64,000 bases of DNA from Siphonodentalium dalli (taxonomy: Eukaryota > Mollusca > Scaphopoda > Gadilida > Siphonodentaliidae). Shown one piece after another: positions 45,023 to 57,283 of the stretch (the stretch's first letter is position 1; each line of letters starts with the position of its first letter). The DNA is taken from assembly GCA_032622095.1 (NCBI GenBank), contig CP136065.1, forward strand, positions 208,048,151-208,112,150, in the 5' to 3' direction. Made by a program: the position numbers and the translations under genes. The notes under the pieces are model-generated. The model was not told the DNA's origin, searched no databases, and saw nothing but the letters and a program-made list of their open reading frames with translations.

Positions 45023-45704
45023 TCGGGGGACTATTAAAATAGCCGATGTCCGTCAGTGCGTCGGTCCGTGCGTGCGTCTGTCCGGAAATGGTTTCCGGAT
45101 GATCACTTTAGTTTCGGTTATTAGATCAAAAGCTAATTTCATAGGTGAGTTTATCGGACCAAAATACAGGTCAAGTTCGAATATGGGTTTACTCCGCCCA
45201 TTTTTGCGAGAGTTATGGCCCTTTTTTTACTTAGAATCTTGTAATTTTCTGGTTTCCGGATGATACATGTAACTTCAGTTTGTGTGATCATATCTGAACC
45301 AAATTATCTTGTAATTTTCGGGTTTCCGGATGATAACTTCAGTTTGTGTGATCATATCTGAACCAAATTTGGTATGTGAATTTATCAGCCCTATATACAG
45401 GTCAAAATTCGAATATGGGTTTGCTCCACCCATTTTTGCGAGAGTTGTGGCCCTTTTTGGACTTGGAATCCTGTCAATTTCTGGTTTCCGGATGATAACT
45501 TCAGTTTGTGTAATCATATCTGAACCAAATTTGGAATGTGCGTTTATCAGCTCGAAATACAGGTCAAGTTCGAATATGGGTACGATCCACCCATTTTTGT
45601 CTGGTTGCTTCGGACTTAGGGTCCTTGTTATTTTTTTCAGAAAAGCTGATGCCCCCAATGAAGCCACTTTTTCGGGGGACACTGTGGTCGGACGGCCTTT
45701 TATT
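45023..45704 (+). mobile_element. Helitron-like (GTCC)n element E4
   Basis: Begins TCGGGGGACTATTAAAATAG, then GTCCGT/GTGCGTGCG words. Core repeats beginning GGTTTCCGGATGATNAC lie at about 45091, 45252 and 45483 (161 bp apart before and after), with a 70 bp partial duplication at 45252-45322. It ends TCGGGGGACACTGTGGTCGG then ACGGCCTTTTATT, like E5. Start and end share the word TCGGGGGAC. The 160-residue minus frame here follows the core repeats and is not a gene. Confidence 0.7.
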
Positions 45705-45927
45705 CCATTTAGAAATAACATTTGTTTTGTCTCAATGATAAATTGAGCATTCTTCAATCAGAATCTCTTGATACTTGGTAAGTGGCTCACCATTGTGAAG
45801 ATGCAGATCATCGTCTAGTTTGAGTCAATTTTTGCCAGAGTTTGAATTCTTTGTTCTTAAAAAAAGGCAACGTCTCAAAAGGCTACCTCGATTCGGGATA
45901 CGTGGGGTCGGCGACCTTTTATTCTTC
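45705..45927 (+). mobile_element. 3' remnant of another (GTCC)n element
   Basis: Contains a core-repeat-like piece (CTTGGTAAGTGGCTCACC, TTTTTGCCAGAGTTTGAATT) and the end module GGGGTCGGCGACCTTTTATT at about 45905-45925. E4 may have inserted in this copy, or this is a truncated tandem neighbour. Confidence 0.5.
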
Positions 45928-45929
45928 TA

Positions 45930-47960
45930 AATTTGTATATATGGTAATTATAATATTTGAATGTCCACAGATGGAAAATAAATACTGTTTAAACTAACTT
46001 CTGTGACGTTCTACCGCATCTTCTTTTATATAAATTATGATGTTCCTCACAGTCTCCATGCACAGAACGAGGCCGCACACGGGTACTCAAATTCATATCA
46101 CTGGCTGTGTCCATGTACATGTACATTTGTATATTAGTCAACAGTTACATTTCATTCTATTGCACTCAAAGGATGTGTTTTGTGTGACTTGACGTCAAGT
46201 TGACGATTTGGTAAGAATGAAGGACAATTATAGAAAATTTTAAAATGTCAAATGTGCGATCATTGTGACCTCAGTACATTTCTGGATTTTCAATGAACAT
46301 TGTCACCAATCATCGAAAAAGGGGCATGGGTGCCAAGATACATGTGGGTCAAAATGAAAAAATCGTTTACATGTCCAGAGATTTTTTCAACCTCCCCTGA
46401 CTACCAGTAGGTAGATAATTTTACCAATAAATTTTACTGACCAAATTATTGGGGAATAGGACAAGACAAAATCGTCTATATGATGAAATAATTTATCATA
46501 GATGAATTCATCCATAATAGACAAATTTGCGGTGTTGCCAGGCCTGTTTAGGAATCAATACACATTTAGTCCTAATTTAAATATAGATTCTGAACCTTTT
46601 TTTTGCTTATTCAGTTTCAATGACTAATAAGAGTTCTACGTTTATTTTCAGGTTTTTTTTCCATAAAAATTACGGGATAAGGATGATATACAGAAATGAA
46701 AGACGGTGTCTTGACTATCATTGACCGGTGGAATGGGCACAATGAAATATTAGCAAACGACAGAGGATGGTTGGTAATTATTTATAATTGCAAGGCACAA
46801 TTAGTTTTTTTTCCAGTGTTTGGTGACAAGCATTAAAGAATGAACACAGTGTCAGATTTTACTTGGCACTTGTGGTAAGAGAGGATCTGATTATAGTCCA
46901 CATGTGCTACATGTATGTTCCCAGTAATAGAAGGACAAGACAAAGGCAAGGAATATGAGTAGTATTGAATGCTTTATTATTGCTTGTTTTCAGCTACATG
47001 TATTATTATCATTTTTATTTCAGGAAAGAGACATTTGAATCAGCGCTCTCGTTGAAGCATATAAAATTGCCATATTTCAATTTTAGTCACAAACAAATGT
47101 TTTGTTATTCCATTTCGACAACTCTCTCCTTCCGCTCGGAACATATTGGTTGGAATTTATTTCCTCTTTCTTTTCATTTCTTATCGGAGATTGTAGACCT
47201 ACTGTTTTGACAATTCTTCTCATGATAATTGTCTGTTAAAGTAAGTTTTCTTGTTGCTGGGTGTATTTTTGTTTATACGATTGTAACAAATTATTTACTG
47301 GGTCTCTTACTTACTACTCTAGAATATAATATAATTTCTATTGGTCGGTTTTTGTTATCCGGTTTGTTTCCCAAGCTTTTAAGACTATCAGCCCTCCTAA
47401 TTGGCTACGGAAAACAGCAATGCCGAAGCCATTTGCTGAAGCAAACTGGGCCAAGACAAAGGGTTGCCGTAGCAGAATGCCGAAGCCAAAATATTTGTGA
47501 TAGATTAACTCTTTGGTCTTGCATGATACACTCATGAGAGCACACTGTATACCTAATTGAATGATGCTGTTCCTGTCATTCCATGACCTCTACATATTAA
47601 AAATCTATTGGCAGGTCATTAGAATGTAACTGGTATAATTCCGACACCACAGTTCAAATGTACTAAGCCAGTGCTGTTATCCTCTCTTTAAGATGGGAAA
47701 TATTTCCCAGAAATATGCGAACTAATTTTTATGCATTACATTTCAAGCTACATGTATATGATCGAATAATAGAGAAGTTGAGTTTGGTAGACACCATTTT
47801 GTTACATTACTAGTTGTTACTTTAATTTTCTTCAAACAATCCAATGACCCATCATTGACGATTTGTCTTCCATTGTTACATAACTTTGCAAATCTGTATT
47901 AAACTGACACAGTATCAGTTCCCTCAACTTCTATTGTATGATACTGCTTCTCGGAACCAT
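45930..47960. other. No gene recognised
   Basis: Frames of 81 and 102 residues (46965-47210, 47229-47537) are hydrophobic or low-complexity and show no known domain. A small AATGCCGAAGCCA word is repeated at about 47419 and 47479. No exon can be supported. Confidence 0.4.
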
Positions 47961-47969
47961 GCATCAACA

Positions 47970-48430
47970 TCTGTAGCAGTGAATCTTACGTGGTCTGCTG
48001 CGAGGATTATGTCACCCTTCCCACGTGCATCACATTTAAACTCTTTGGTCTCTGCATTTAGAGTTTTTTGAATGGGTGACGTTTGACTGCTGTGATGTCA
48101 CCCTTCACAGCCGACAATATGTTAAAACAAAATTCATAACGCCTGCCCTGCATGACCTGTGTGAGAGACATCAGGTGACATGGACATGTAGCTGTGAATG
48201 TTATTGAACAGGGTACTGCCAGGCAGCATGATTATTTCACCCTCACTACATACCAGGTACATCACATTTAAATTCTTCTGACTGTAGATTTAAAGTTGTA
48301 TGTGAATCCTGCACTGTGATTCAGCCCATAACGCCCACACTAACTGATCTGCTGTAGGAGAGATCCGGTGACATACGCCTGCTGCCATGATGTCACCCTC
48401 ACCTTCTACATCACATTAAAATTCTTCACC
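47970..48430 (+). repeat. Diverged tandem repeat around TGTCACCCT
   Basis: TGTCACCCTTCCCACGTGCA then TCACATTTAAACTCTT at about 48008, CACCCTCACTACATACCAGG then TACATCACATTTAAATTCTT at about 48239, and TGTCACCCTCACCTTCTACA then TCACATTAAAATTCTT at about 48391. Spacing is irregular (about 230 and 150 bp). No frame is conserved. Confidence 0.55.
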
Positions 48431-48989
48431 CATACATGTTCATCATGTTAAACATTTTTGGACTGTCTGTTACCATGTATACATACATGACCTAGCGCCA
48501 TTGCAATCTGGTAACAATCCAATAAACTGTACAGTTAAGCCGAGCAAGCAATTCTGGATCACTGATCTGTGGCAGTATATTTCTTCACACATGGTTTGAT
48601 CACATAGATTTTTATTGTTAAATCAGATATCCATATGTACCTTCTTTTTAATGCTGGTTGTTGGGCCAATGAACAAAAAATTATGAAATCCATAAAATGT
48701 TTCGAATTATGCACTGTGTATGCATGCTGATGAATTTCCCTAAATGTTAAGCCTATATTCTATTACTACAGTTTAATTTAGAAAACAGAATAAATAATAA
48801 TTCATTAAAAAATTGATAACGGCAGCTGACAATTTGTTTATTGGTTGTGAAGTGTTTTTAGTTTGAGATAAACTTACCATACCCCCAACCACTTAACTGC
48901 GGTGGTTTCAACATGGCCAAATGGCAACTACATGTACACTGCAGAACTTGACACCAATGTTCAACTGCAGTTGGTCCGCATGTCCTATA

Positions 48990-49175
48990 GTAGGCCGTAA
49001 ATCGTTGACTCCATGTTGGGTAATGCTGGTTCGGACACAGTTTAGAGGTTTCAGAATCAGAATCATTATTGAATCCAGACCATTGTGTATGAATATAGGT
49101 ATACCACATCAATTCCTAAGACCAAGCAGTTAGATATTTTGCCTGAAAGTCTGTCGTGGGGCTATTCGGTCCATT
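48990..49175 (+). repeat. Diverged duplicate of 50700-50880
   Basis: GGTTCGGACACAGTTTAGAGG and, later, GCAGTTAGATATTTTGCCTG then AAAGTCTGTCGTGGGGCTAT match CTTCGGGCACAGTTTATTTGG and GCAGTTGGAGATATTACCTG then GAAGTCAGTTGTGGGGCTAT at 50735-50865, with indels between. The nature of the duplicated sequence is unknown. Confidence 0.5.
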
Positions 49176-49678
49176 CAAAAACGTATGACCAAAAAGCGCC
49201 GGTCTCAGCCGAGATACGTTTTTTATTCCCCCTAGTGCTTCCATGTCACATGACATGGCATAAACCTATGCTATACCGTACTTCTTAGATCAGTTATGCA
49301 GCATGGTGTATCCGCATGGTCTGCATTGATCTGCTCCATACACATATTGATTTGGTTTTAACTGGTCTCAACTCATTACTCTTCCAAGACTTTCAGGCAA
49401 AATATTAATCCCGCTATTCCACTATGGTACACGCAGTGTACTTGCCATTCAGTCATGGTGTAGTTACTGTCCTACAGTGGTCACTTGCCATTCGGCTGCA
49501 GTGTACTTACCACTCGAAAAATACAGAAAATCACTGCTGGCTTTTTAAAAAATCCGGGATTGCCGCTCTGTATGTATGACTAGCTGATGCATACTTCTAT
49601 TGGCCTCTGGGACGGAGACCTTTAGGGGCTTCCTATATTTGGTGGAATCATTTCTCTTGTGAAATGAAATTCCCTGTG

Positions 49679-49990
49679 TTAACCAAGTGCACACCGGAAG
49701 TCTTCAGAAGTATATTTCTCTTTGTAAATGTACATGTACCACCAATACTTATGGCCTTTCCTACAAACGCTGTAGTAAGACCTTAACTTGTCAGAGAGAT
49801 CAACCCCACCCGTTGACTTGCTATATAATACTCTATATGACGGTCTTCGACAGGGGACAATGACCAACCCTACAATCACCGGTTCTTGTTTCAACTATTG
49901 TTCCTTCATCACTTCCATAAACGGAAAGCATTAGTACATCTCTTTTCTTTCTATAAGGCGGCATATAAATTACCTTTCTGGTAAACAAGA
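49679..49990 (-). pseudogene. piggyBac transposase fragment (DDE_Tnp_1_7 type), frameshifted
   Basis: On the minus strand, one frame reads YRKKRDVLMLSVYGSDEG (about 49965-49900). After a frameshift near 49860-49890, another frame reads YSKSTGGVDLSDKLRSYYSV then CRKGHKYWWYMY (about 49810-49720). These match the conserved order of piggyBac transposases: W/YxxKRDV(L/Y)MLST, then a variable stretch, then YNKxMGGVDxxDQLRxYY and a K.WW.Y region, which includes the last catalytic Asp region (GGVD). The N-terminal part, the earlier catalytic Asp residues and the C-terminal cysteine-rich part are not seen. It is a dead fragment, but it shows that the piggyBac superfamily has been present in this genome. 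Confidence 0.8.
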
Positions 49991-50265
49991 AACTCGATAC
50001 CCAATAAGCGAAAGGATGTGGGGCATTCTTGCTCATGTCAGGTCAGCGTCTGGCAGGCAAGACATGGTATCTCTTGTCATTGTCCCCCCTTTGCTCACAC
50101 ATTTGAGTCATTCAAAGATCAATAGAAATGAGAACTGGGATGTGGACACTATGGTGTACTCTCAATGTTTTGTTAAAAGTATTGATGATAAATAAAATGC
50201 TGGAATTGCCATTTGGACCGAGAAGTGAATCTGTATTAGGTGGTTAAAGTATCTGTGAGTTACAA

Positions 50266-50392
50266 CCAGGCTGGAGTATATCCTCATATTGCCTGTGGAT
50301 GATACAACCTCACTGATCAGAAGACAAACCAGGCTGGAATAATATATCCTCATATTGCCTGTGGATGATACAACCAGTCAACCACTCTGATC
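50266..50392 (+). repeat. 63 bp tandem duplication
   Basis: CCAGGCTGGA...TATATCCTCATATTGCCTGTGGATGATACAACC occurs at 50266 and 50329 with near identity. Confidence 0.9.
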
Positions 50393-51170
50393 AGACGGCT
50401 AGACTGACAGGCCTAATTTAATCCGCCTACTAACTTGTTAAGGCACATAAACAACAATGACAAACTAGTCACTATATTTATTTAAGCATGTCAAAATGAT
50501 GGTACATTGTTCTTTGACTGAAAATAGAAAACTTGAACATGCAATAAAATGTGCTAGACAGCAAAAATAAGGATGCTGAAAGTCATATAAAACTAATTTA
50601 GAATAACCATACCAGCCTCGATCTAACTTTAGGTGAGGGGATCATGATCTATGAGTCATTTAATATTGAGAGATGACTGAACTTCCTGTTGCATAGTGGG
50701 CAGTAAGTCGTGAATCCACATTGTGTGACGCTAGCTTCGGGCACAGTTTATTTGGTAACAATTTATTGACTCGAAGAATATGTCAAAAGCCACACAACAT
50801 CAAACCTAGATACATTTACAAGGCAGTTGGAGATATTACCTGGAAGTCAGTTGTGGGGCTATTTGGTACCTTCAAGAAACATCCAACCAAAAATCAGGGA
50901 TGGAACGATTACATGCCACATCCCTGACCAAAAAGTGACATGACATAACGTAAATCTACGATAGAATTCCTAGAATAGAGTTAAAACCTGAACACTACTG
51001 CTAAGCTACTGGTGAGACCTACATGTACATGTAGCTATAATTTTACTACCTGGTAGTTGGCTTGACTGAAAAATGTTGATAATTTGCTGGTAACTTTTGA
51101 GGGAGCAAAATTCGATTGAATCATAAAATCTCTTACTAACTTAATAAAGATCGTGTCATCCTTTTGTTCA

Positions 51171-51329
51171 GGAGCACCCATGTCCACATCCACAACAGAT
51201 GATTGTTGCTTTCCATGATGAAATTGATATGCCTGTCCCAGATAACTTTATGATGAACTATTTTGTTGCCATTGGTTGGCTACCAATGAAATCCATTACT
51301 GTCTGTAATATTAGAAAGATGATGAGTTA
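51171..51329 (+). other. Exon-like open frame, unidentified
   Basis: A pyrimidine-rich acceptor-like stretch (CATCCTTTTGTTCAG) is followed by an open frame of ~52 codons, reading EHPCPHPQQMIVAFHDEIDM then PVPDNFMMNYFVAIGWLPMK, up to a stop at about 51327. The composition looks more protein-like than most frames here, but I recognise no domain. It may be a terminal exon, part of a decayed transposon, or chance. Confidence 0.2.
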
Positions 51330-52324
51330 AACATAAGTGGCTTAAAATTATATTATACCTACTGGTACTAGTAACTCCAGTGTGAGTAAAAGATTGCCCA
51401 ATGAAAACTAACTTAGCCCCTCCTCCTTGTACTAAATGCCTTGCCACAACATTCGGCTTTTAACGGCTTTGGCAGCTGTAAATGGATACCGTCCTCAGAG
51501 GCCTGAGCTAAATCATTACCACTTGTCTGCAATATACCTGTCAATCCTTGGATTTTGAAAAGCATTGGTGTGCAGTAATTTGAACTCTTTCTTTGGCACA
51601 CATGAAGAAATAACCCCATAACTATCCTATTAACTTTTATGTTATGTTTCCACCACCAGATGGTCCTTGATATTGTTGATACTGGTTATGGTTATCAGTG
51701 ACAGATCGCTGAGTCTATGGACAGATTCCTCATATCTGCTGGGTTCTTTGTCCTATTTAATTTTAACTGAGAATTGTTTTTTTCACCGCCGGGTTATAAT
51801 TGATATCATCTATACCACAACACCCACTGGTTGCCAGGATGGACGTGATTGGTTTACACAAATTGTCCAGAATGTGGCCAGATATCATTATTGCCATCTT
51901 GTTCTTCTCCTGTATAGTTCTGATGGTTGATGCCTCCACATCTCGCGTTCTCCGGGGCAGTCATCAGTGACAGATCACTGAGTTTATGGACAGATACCTC
52001 ATATCTGCTGGGTTCTTTGTCCTATTTAATTTTAACTGAGTATTGTTTTTTTCACCACCGGGTTATAATTGATAGCATCTATACCACAACACCCACTGGT
52101 TGCCAGGATGGACGTGATTGGTTTACACATTGTCCAGAATGTGGCCAGATATCATTATTGCCATCTTGTTCTTCTCTTGTATAGTTATGATGGTTGATGC
52201 CTCCACATCTCGCGTTCTCTGGGATGGTTATCAGTGACAGATCACTGAGTTTATGGACAGATACCTCATATCTGCTGGGTTGTTTATCCTATTTAATTTT
52301 AACTGAGAATTGTTTTTTTCATCA

Positions 52325-52715
52325 CCGTGCAGACCTGTTTACTTTCAAAATTGGAAATAGGGAGATTTGTCCTCAGAAATAGGGAGATTTAGTGAAAAAT
52401 AGGGAGATTTTTTTCAATGTCAGTATCATGGAAAAAACTTCATATTTTTCATTTAAATGCCATATAGACTCTTTGTTGCATTTGGTTTGCATCTGCCACA
52501 ATTAACGACCTTGACATCGACTACCGAGTGTCTCTAAAATCACTGAATCATTGGGAATAAAATTACGATTTTCCGGTTATGGATCACGTTTTATTTCGAA
52601 CAAGGCGATTAAAACTTTATTTGCACACTATAAAATGTTGCTCTCGGATAATTTTGTCGCCAAATATATTCAGTAACATCAGGTAACATCGGTGAATTTA
52701 AAGAGAGTACGTCGA
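52325..52715 (+). other. Variant segment replacing the 308 bp module in the first partial unit
   Basis: After CACCGTGCAGACCTGTTTAC the array sequence is replaced by about 390 bp with AAATAGGGAGATTT repeated three times. It then rejoins the monomer at CAACACCCACTGGTTGCCTG. This may be an insertion or the original flank between array blocks. Confidence 0.5.
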
Positions 52716-53003
52716 CAACACCCACTGGTTGCCTGGATAGACTTGATTTGTTACAAATTGTCCAGAATGTGGACAGATATTGCCATCTTCTTCTCCTGTA
52801 TAGTTCTGAGAAAGCTGCCACCACTGAGTTGTCATTAATCTGGGGACTGATTTATGAGTGATAAGTCCTGTAAGTTATAAACTGATATCTTATTCCTCTT
52901 CACCAGGATGGAAATTGTTAGTATTAAATCATCCAGATTGTGGAGAGTTATTTCCTAGAGACACGTTCCACACTGAACTACAGTAACGCTCTAATTAATC
53001 GAC

Positions 53004-53175
53004 TTCTTAACCACAGCAGAATTATGGGTAACTTTTCAGGATTTAGTCGGAAATATGGCTTGTTGCCATTCATCGGAAAGCTAAGCTCTCAGCGAGAGCT
53101 TTCCGATGAATGGCAAAAAGCCATATTTCCGACTAAATCCTGAAAAGTTACCCATAATTCTGCTGTGGTTAAGAA
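53004..53175. repeat. Array palindrome 1
   Basis: Arms of ~80 bp: TTCTTAACCACAGCAGAATT...CATCGGAAAGCT, then a spacer near AAGCTCTCAGCG, then the inverted copy. One arm has AAAAAG in place of AACAAG. Such a structure can extrude a cruciform or fold as a long RNA hairpin if transcribed. Confidence 0.92.
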
Positions 53176-53718
53176 TATTAAATTCTGGGAAACGAACTGA
53201 AACTAGACTACTGAAAGTCCTGTGTCTGTGAATCCTTTCCAACAGAAATCCAACTAAGTCTAATATACCCATCACAATTAGCAATAGTTTCACGGTGGTT
53301 CTCTATGAACTCCATTGCCGTGTCGGAAATGTTGTCAGACGAATTAACTTCCGTAATTGTCCAGGGACAAACAATTTTAAGTCCCCTTCTGACACACATA
53401 CTTATCAGTGCCATGCTGGTTATTTGTTTACCGCGTGTTCGCTGGCGCGTTACATGTGAACTCGTTTGGCAATTCGGAGCATGCAAGGAACGCTTTCATT
53501 TTAAAATTTACCGCCCTTGCATTGCTGGCGGGGACGACTTGAGGAGCTTATTGTATTGTTTGCGGGTGTCGATATCGCCAAGATTTTGTGCGGCGGCATG
53601 TTTTTCTATTTTTATTTGTTGTAAGCTATAAAAAGTAGCCAGCGGGGGGGGGGGGGGGGGGGTATTTTGCGGACGCGGCGATACTTGAGAAACATATTTT
53701 TTTTTTTTGTGGCCTAAA
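53175..53718 (+). repeat. Array module with TATAAAAAG and GC-rich downstream tract
   Basis: Follows each palindrome. Contains TGTCGGAAATGTTGTC, CAAACAATTTTAAGTCCCCT, CGATATCGCCAAGATTTTGT and GCTATAAAAAGTAGCC. The TATAAAAAG word lies at 53637, 55806, 57724, 59782 and 61701, followed by TATTTTGCGGACGCGGCGAT. The local base make-up resembles a core promoter, but no transcript evidence exists. In this copy the G-run after GTAGCCAGC is 19 long (53644-53662), against 6 in the others. Copies 1, 2 and 4 share one variant type; copies 3 and 5 share another with the same small deletions. Confidence 0.6.
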
Positions 53719-54550
53719 ATGTTCACCAGGATGGAAGTTGTTAGTTTTAAATCATCCAGATTGTGGAGAGTTATCTTACCTGAAAGTTGTCATCAACCTG
53801 ATGAATGCCTCCACATCTCGCATTCCGGGATGGTTATCAGCGAGTCTAATGACAGATACCTCATATCTGCTGGGTTGTATGTACTATTTAATTTTTATAA
53901 TTGTTTTTTTCATCACAGGGTTATACTTATGTTAATATTATCTATTTCACAACACCCACTGGTTGCCAGGATGGACGTAATTTGTTTCAAATTGTCCAGA
54001 TTGTGGACAGATATCTTATTGCATCTTGTTCTTCTCCTGTATAGTTCTGATGGTTGATGCGTCCACATCTCTCATTCTCCGGGGCAGTCATCCGTGACAG
54101 ATCGCTGAGTTTATGGACAGATACCTCATATCTGCTGGGTTGTTTGTCCTATTTAATTTTGAGAATTATAATTGATATTATCTATTCCACAACACCCACT
54201 GGTTGCCAGGATGGACGTAATTTGTTTCAAATTGTCCAGATTGTGGACAGATATCTCATTGCATCTTGTTCTTCTCCTGTATAGTTCTGATGGTTGATGC
54301 GTCCACATCTCTCATTCTCCGGGGCAGTCATCAGTGACAGATCACTGAGTTTATGGACAGATACCTCATATCTGCTGGGTTGTTTGTCCTATTTAATTTT
54401 GAGAATTATAATTGATATCATCTATTCCACAACACCCACTGGTTGTCGGGATGGAATTGATTTGTTACAAATTGTCCAGAATGTGGACAGAAATCTTATT
54501 ACATCTTGTTCTTCTCCTGTATAGTTCTGAGAAAGCTACCACCGCTGAGT

Positions 54551-54858
54551 CATCATAAATTAGGATACTTCGGGTAGCGAACCACGTGGCATTTATGATC
54601 TGAGCAATTCTATCATACCTTATAGGTTCTATAATAATTCCATAGATGTATTTCTCACAATAATCTATGTGCGTCATAAGACATTGAAACAATGGCCGGT
54701 CTATGGCGGATTTGTCAATTTTCAGATGCAATAAAATTACAATATCGGCCTGTTCGAAAACACGGAACAATTGTATGTTTTAAGCGAATCGGTCCATGAA
54801 TTCGAAACCGATAATTATAAAAACGAACGAGGAGGCAACCAAAAAGATATATTGTTTT
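54551..54858 (+). repeat. 308 bp array module, copy 1 of 5
   Basis: Starts ATAAATTAGGATACTTCGGG and ends GGCAACCAAAAAGATATATT. Further copies at about 56480-56787, 58393-58700, 60457-60764 and 62370-62677. It is placed in a monomer between GAAAGCTACCACCGCTGAG and TTCACC. Copies 1 and 4 share AAACAATGG...CTATGGCGG; copies 2, 3 and 5 share AAACGATGG...CTATAGCGG. A 101-codon minus frame spans it in four of the five copies and a 91-codon one in copy 2, but the differences between copies change amino acids, so there is no sign of protein-level constraint. Confidence 0.8.
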
Positions 54859-55182
54859 TTCACCGACGTATTATAATTGATGTTATCTATTCCACAACAC
54901 CCACTGGTTGCCTGGATAGACTTTATTTGTTACAAATTGTCCAGATTGTGGACAGATATTGCCATCTTCTTCTCCTGTATAGTTCTGAGAAAGCTGCCAC
55001 CACTGAGTTGTCATTAATCTGGGGACTGATTTATGAGTGATAAGTCATGTAAGTTATAAACTGATATCTTATTCCTCTTCACCAGGATGGAAGTTGTTAG
55101 CATTAAATCATCCAAATTGTGGAGAGTTATTTCCTAGAGACACGTTCCACATTGAACTACAGTAACGCTCTAATTAATCGAC

Positions 55183-55354
55183 TTCTTAACCACAGCAGAA
55201 TTATGGGTAACTTTTCAGGATTTAGTTGGAAATATGGCTTGTTGCCATTCATCGGAAAGCTAAGCTCTCAGCGAGAGCTTTCCGATGAATGGCAACAAGC
55301 CATATTTCCGACTAAATCCTGAAAAGTTACCCATAATTCTGCTGTGGTTAAGAA
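55183..55354. repeat. Array palindrome 2
   Basis: Same ~80 bp-arm palindrome centred near 55266. One mismatch pair (TTAGTTGGA against TCCGACTAA) between the arms. Confidence 0.92.
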
Positions 55355-57111
55355 TATTAAATTCTGGGAAACGAACTGAAACTAGACTACTGAAAGTCCT
55401 GTGTCTGTGAATCCTTTCCAACAAAAATCCCACTAAGTCTAATATACCCATCACAATTAGCAATAGTTTCACGGTGGTTCTCTATGAACTCCATTGCCGT
55501 GTCGGAAATGTTGTCAGACGAATTAACTTCCGTAATTGTCCAGGGGCAAACAATTTTAAGTCCCCTTCTGACACACATACTTATCAGCGCCATGCTGGTT
55601 ATTTGTTTACCGCGTGTTCGCTGGCGCGTTACATGTGAACTCGTTTGGCAATTCGGAGCATGCAAGGAACGCTTTCATTTTAAAATTTACCGCCCTTGCA
55701 TTGCTGGCGGGGACGACTTGAGGAGCTTATTGTATTGTTTGCGGGTGTCGATATCGCCAAGATTTTGTGCGGCGGCATGTTTTTATATTTTTATTTGTTG
55801 TAGGCTATAAAAAGTAGCCAGCGGGGGGTATTTTGCGGACGCGGCGATACTTGAGAAACATATTATTTTTTTTTGTGTGGCCTAAAATGTTCACCAGGAT
55901 GGAAGTTGTTAGTTTTAAATCATCCAGATTGTGGAGAGTTATCTTACCTGAAAGTTGTCATCAACCTGATGAATGCCTCCACATCTCGCATTCCGGGATG
56001 GTTATCAGCGAGTCTAATGAAAGATACCTCATATCTGCTGGGTTGTTTGTACTATTTAATTTTTATAATTGTTTTTTTCATCACGTGGTTATACTTATGT
56101 TAATATTATCTATTTCACAACACCCACTGGTTGCCAGGATGGACGTAATTTGTTTCAAATTGTCCAGATTGTGGACAGATATCTTATTGCATCTTGTTCT
56201 TCTCCTGTATAGTTCTGATGGTTGATGCGTCCACATCTCTCATTCTCCGGGGCAGTCATCAGTGACAGATCACTGAGTCTATGGACAGATACCTCATATC
56301 TGCTGGGTTGTTTGTCCTATTTAATTTTGAGAATTATAATTGATATCATCTATTCCACAACACCCACTGGTTGTCGGGATGGAATTGATTTGTTACAAAT
56401 TGTCCAGAATGTGGACAGAAATCTTATTGCCATCTTGTTCTTCTCCTGTATAGTTCTGAGAAAGCTACCACCGCTGAGTCATCATAAATTAGGATACTTC
56501 GGGTAGCGAACCACGTGGCATTTATGATCTGAGCAATTCTATCATACCTTATAGGTTCTATAATAATTCCATAGATGTATTTCTCACAATAATCTATGTG
56601 CGTCGTAAGACATTGAAACGATGGCCGGTCTATAGCGGATTTGTCAATTTTCAGATGCAATAAAATTACAATATCGGCCTGTTCGAAAACACGGAACAAT
56701 TGTATGTTTTAAGCGAATCGGTCCATGAATTCGAAACCGATAATTATAAAAACGAACGAGGAGGCAACCAAAAAGATATATTGTTTTTTCACCACCGTAT
56801 TATAATTGATGTTATCTATACCACAACACCCACTGGTTGCCTGGATAGACTTGATTTGTTACAAATTGTCCAGAATGTGGACAGATATTGCCATCTTCTT
56901 CTCCTGTATAGTTCTGAGAAAGCTGCCACCACTGAGTTGTCATTAATCTGGGGACTGATTTATGAGTGATAAGTCATGTAAGTTATAAACTGATATCTTA
57001 TTCCTCTTCACCAGGATGGAAGTTGTTAGCATTAAATCATCCAAATTGTGGAGAGTTATTTCCTAGAGACACGTTCCACATTGAACTACAGTAACGCTCT
57101 AATTAATCGAC

Positions 57112-57283
57112 TTCTTAACCACAGCAGAATTATGGGTAACTTTTCAGGATTTAGTTGGAAATATGGCTTGTTGCCATTCATCGGAAAGCTAAGCTCTCAG
57201 CGAGAGCTTTCCGATGAATGGCAACAAGCCATATTTCCGACTAAATCCTGAAAAGTTACCCATAATTCTGCTGTGGTTAAGAA
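57112..57283. repeat. Array palindrome 3
   Basis: Same palindrome centred near 57195, with the same TTAGTTGGA mismatch as palindrome 2. Confidence 0.92.

Noticed and set aside
45275-45757. 160-residue minus-strand frame and 138-residue plus-strand frame
   Set aside because: Both track the 161 bp core repeats of element E4, and the repeated peptide phrases mirror the DNA repeat.
46965-47537. Hydrophobic frames of 81 and 102 residues as a membrane protein
   Set aside because: AT-rich DNA readily gives Phe, Leu and Ile runs; there is no family motif, no frame continuity between the two and no support for a start.
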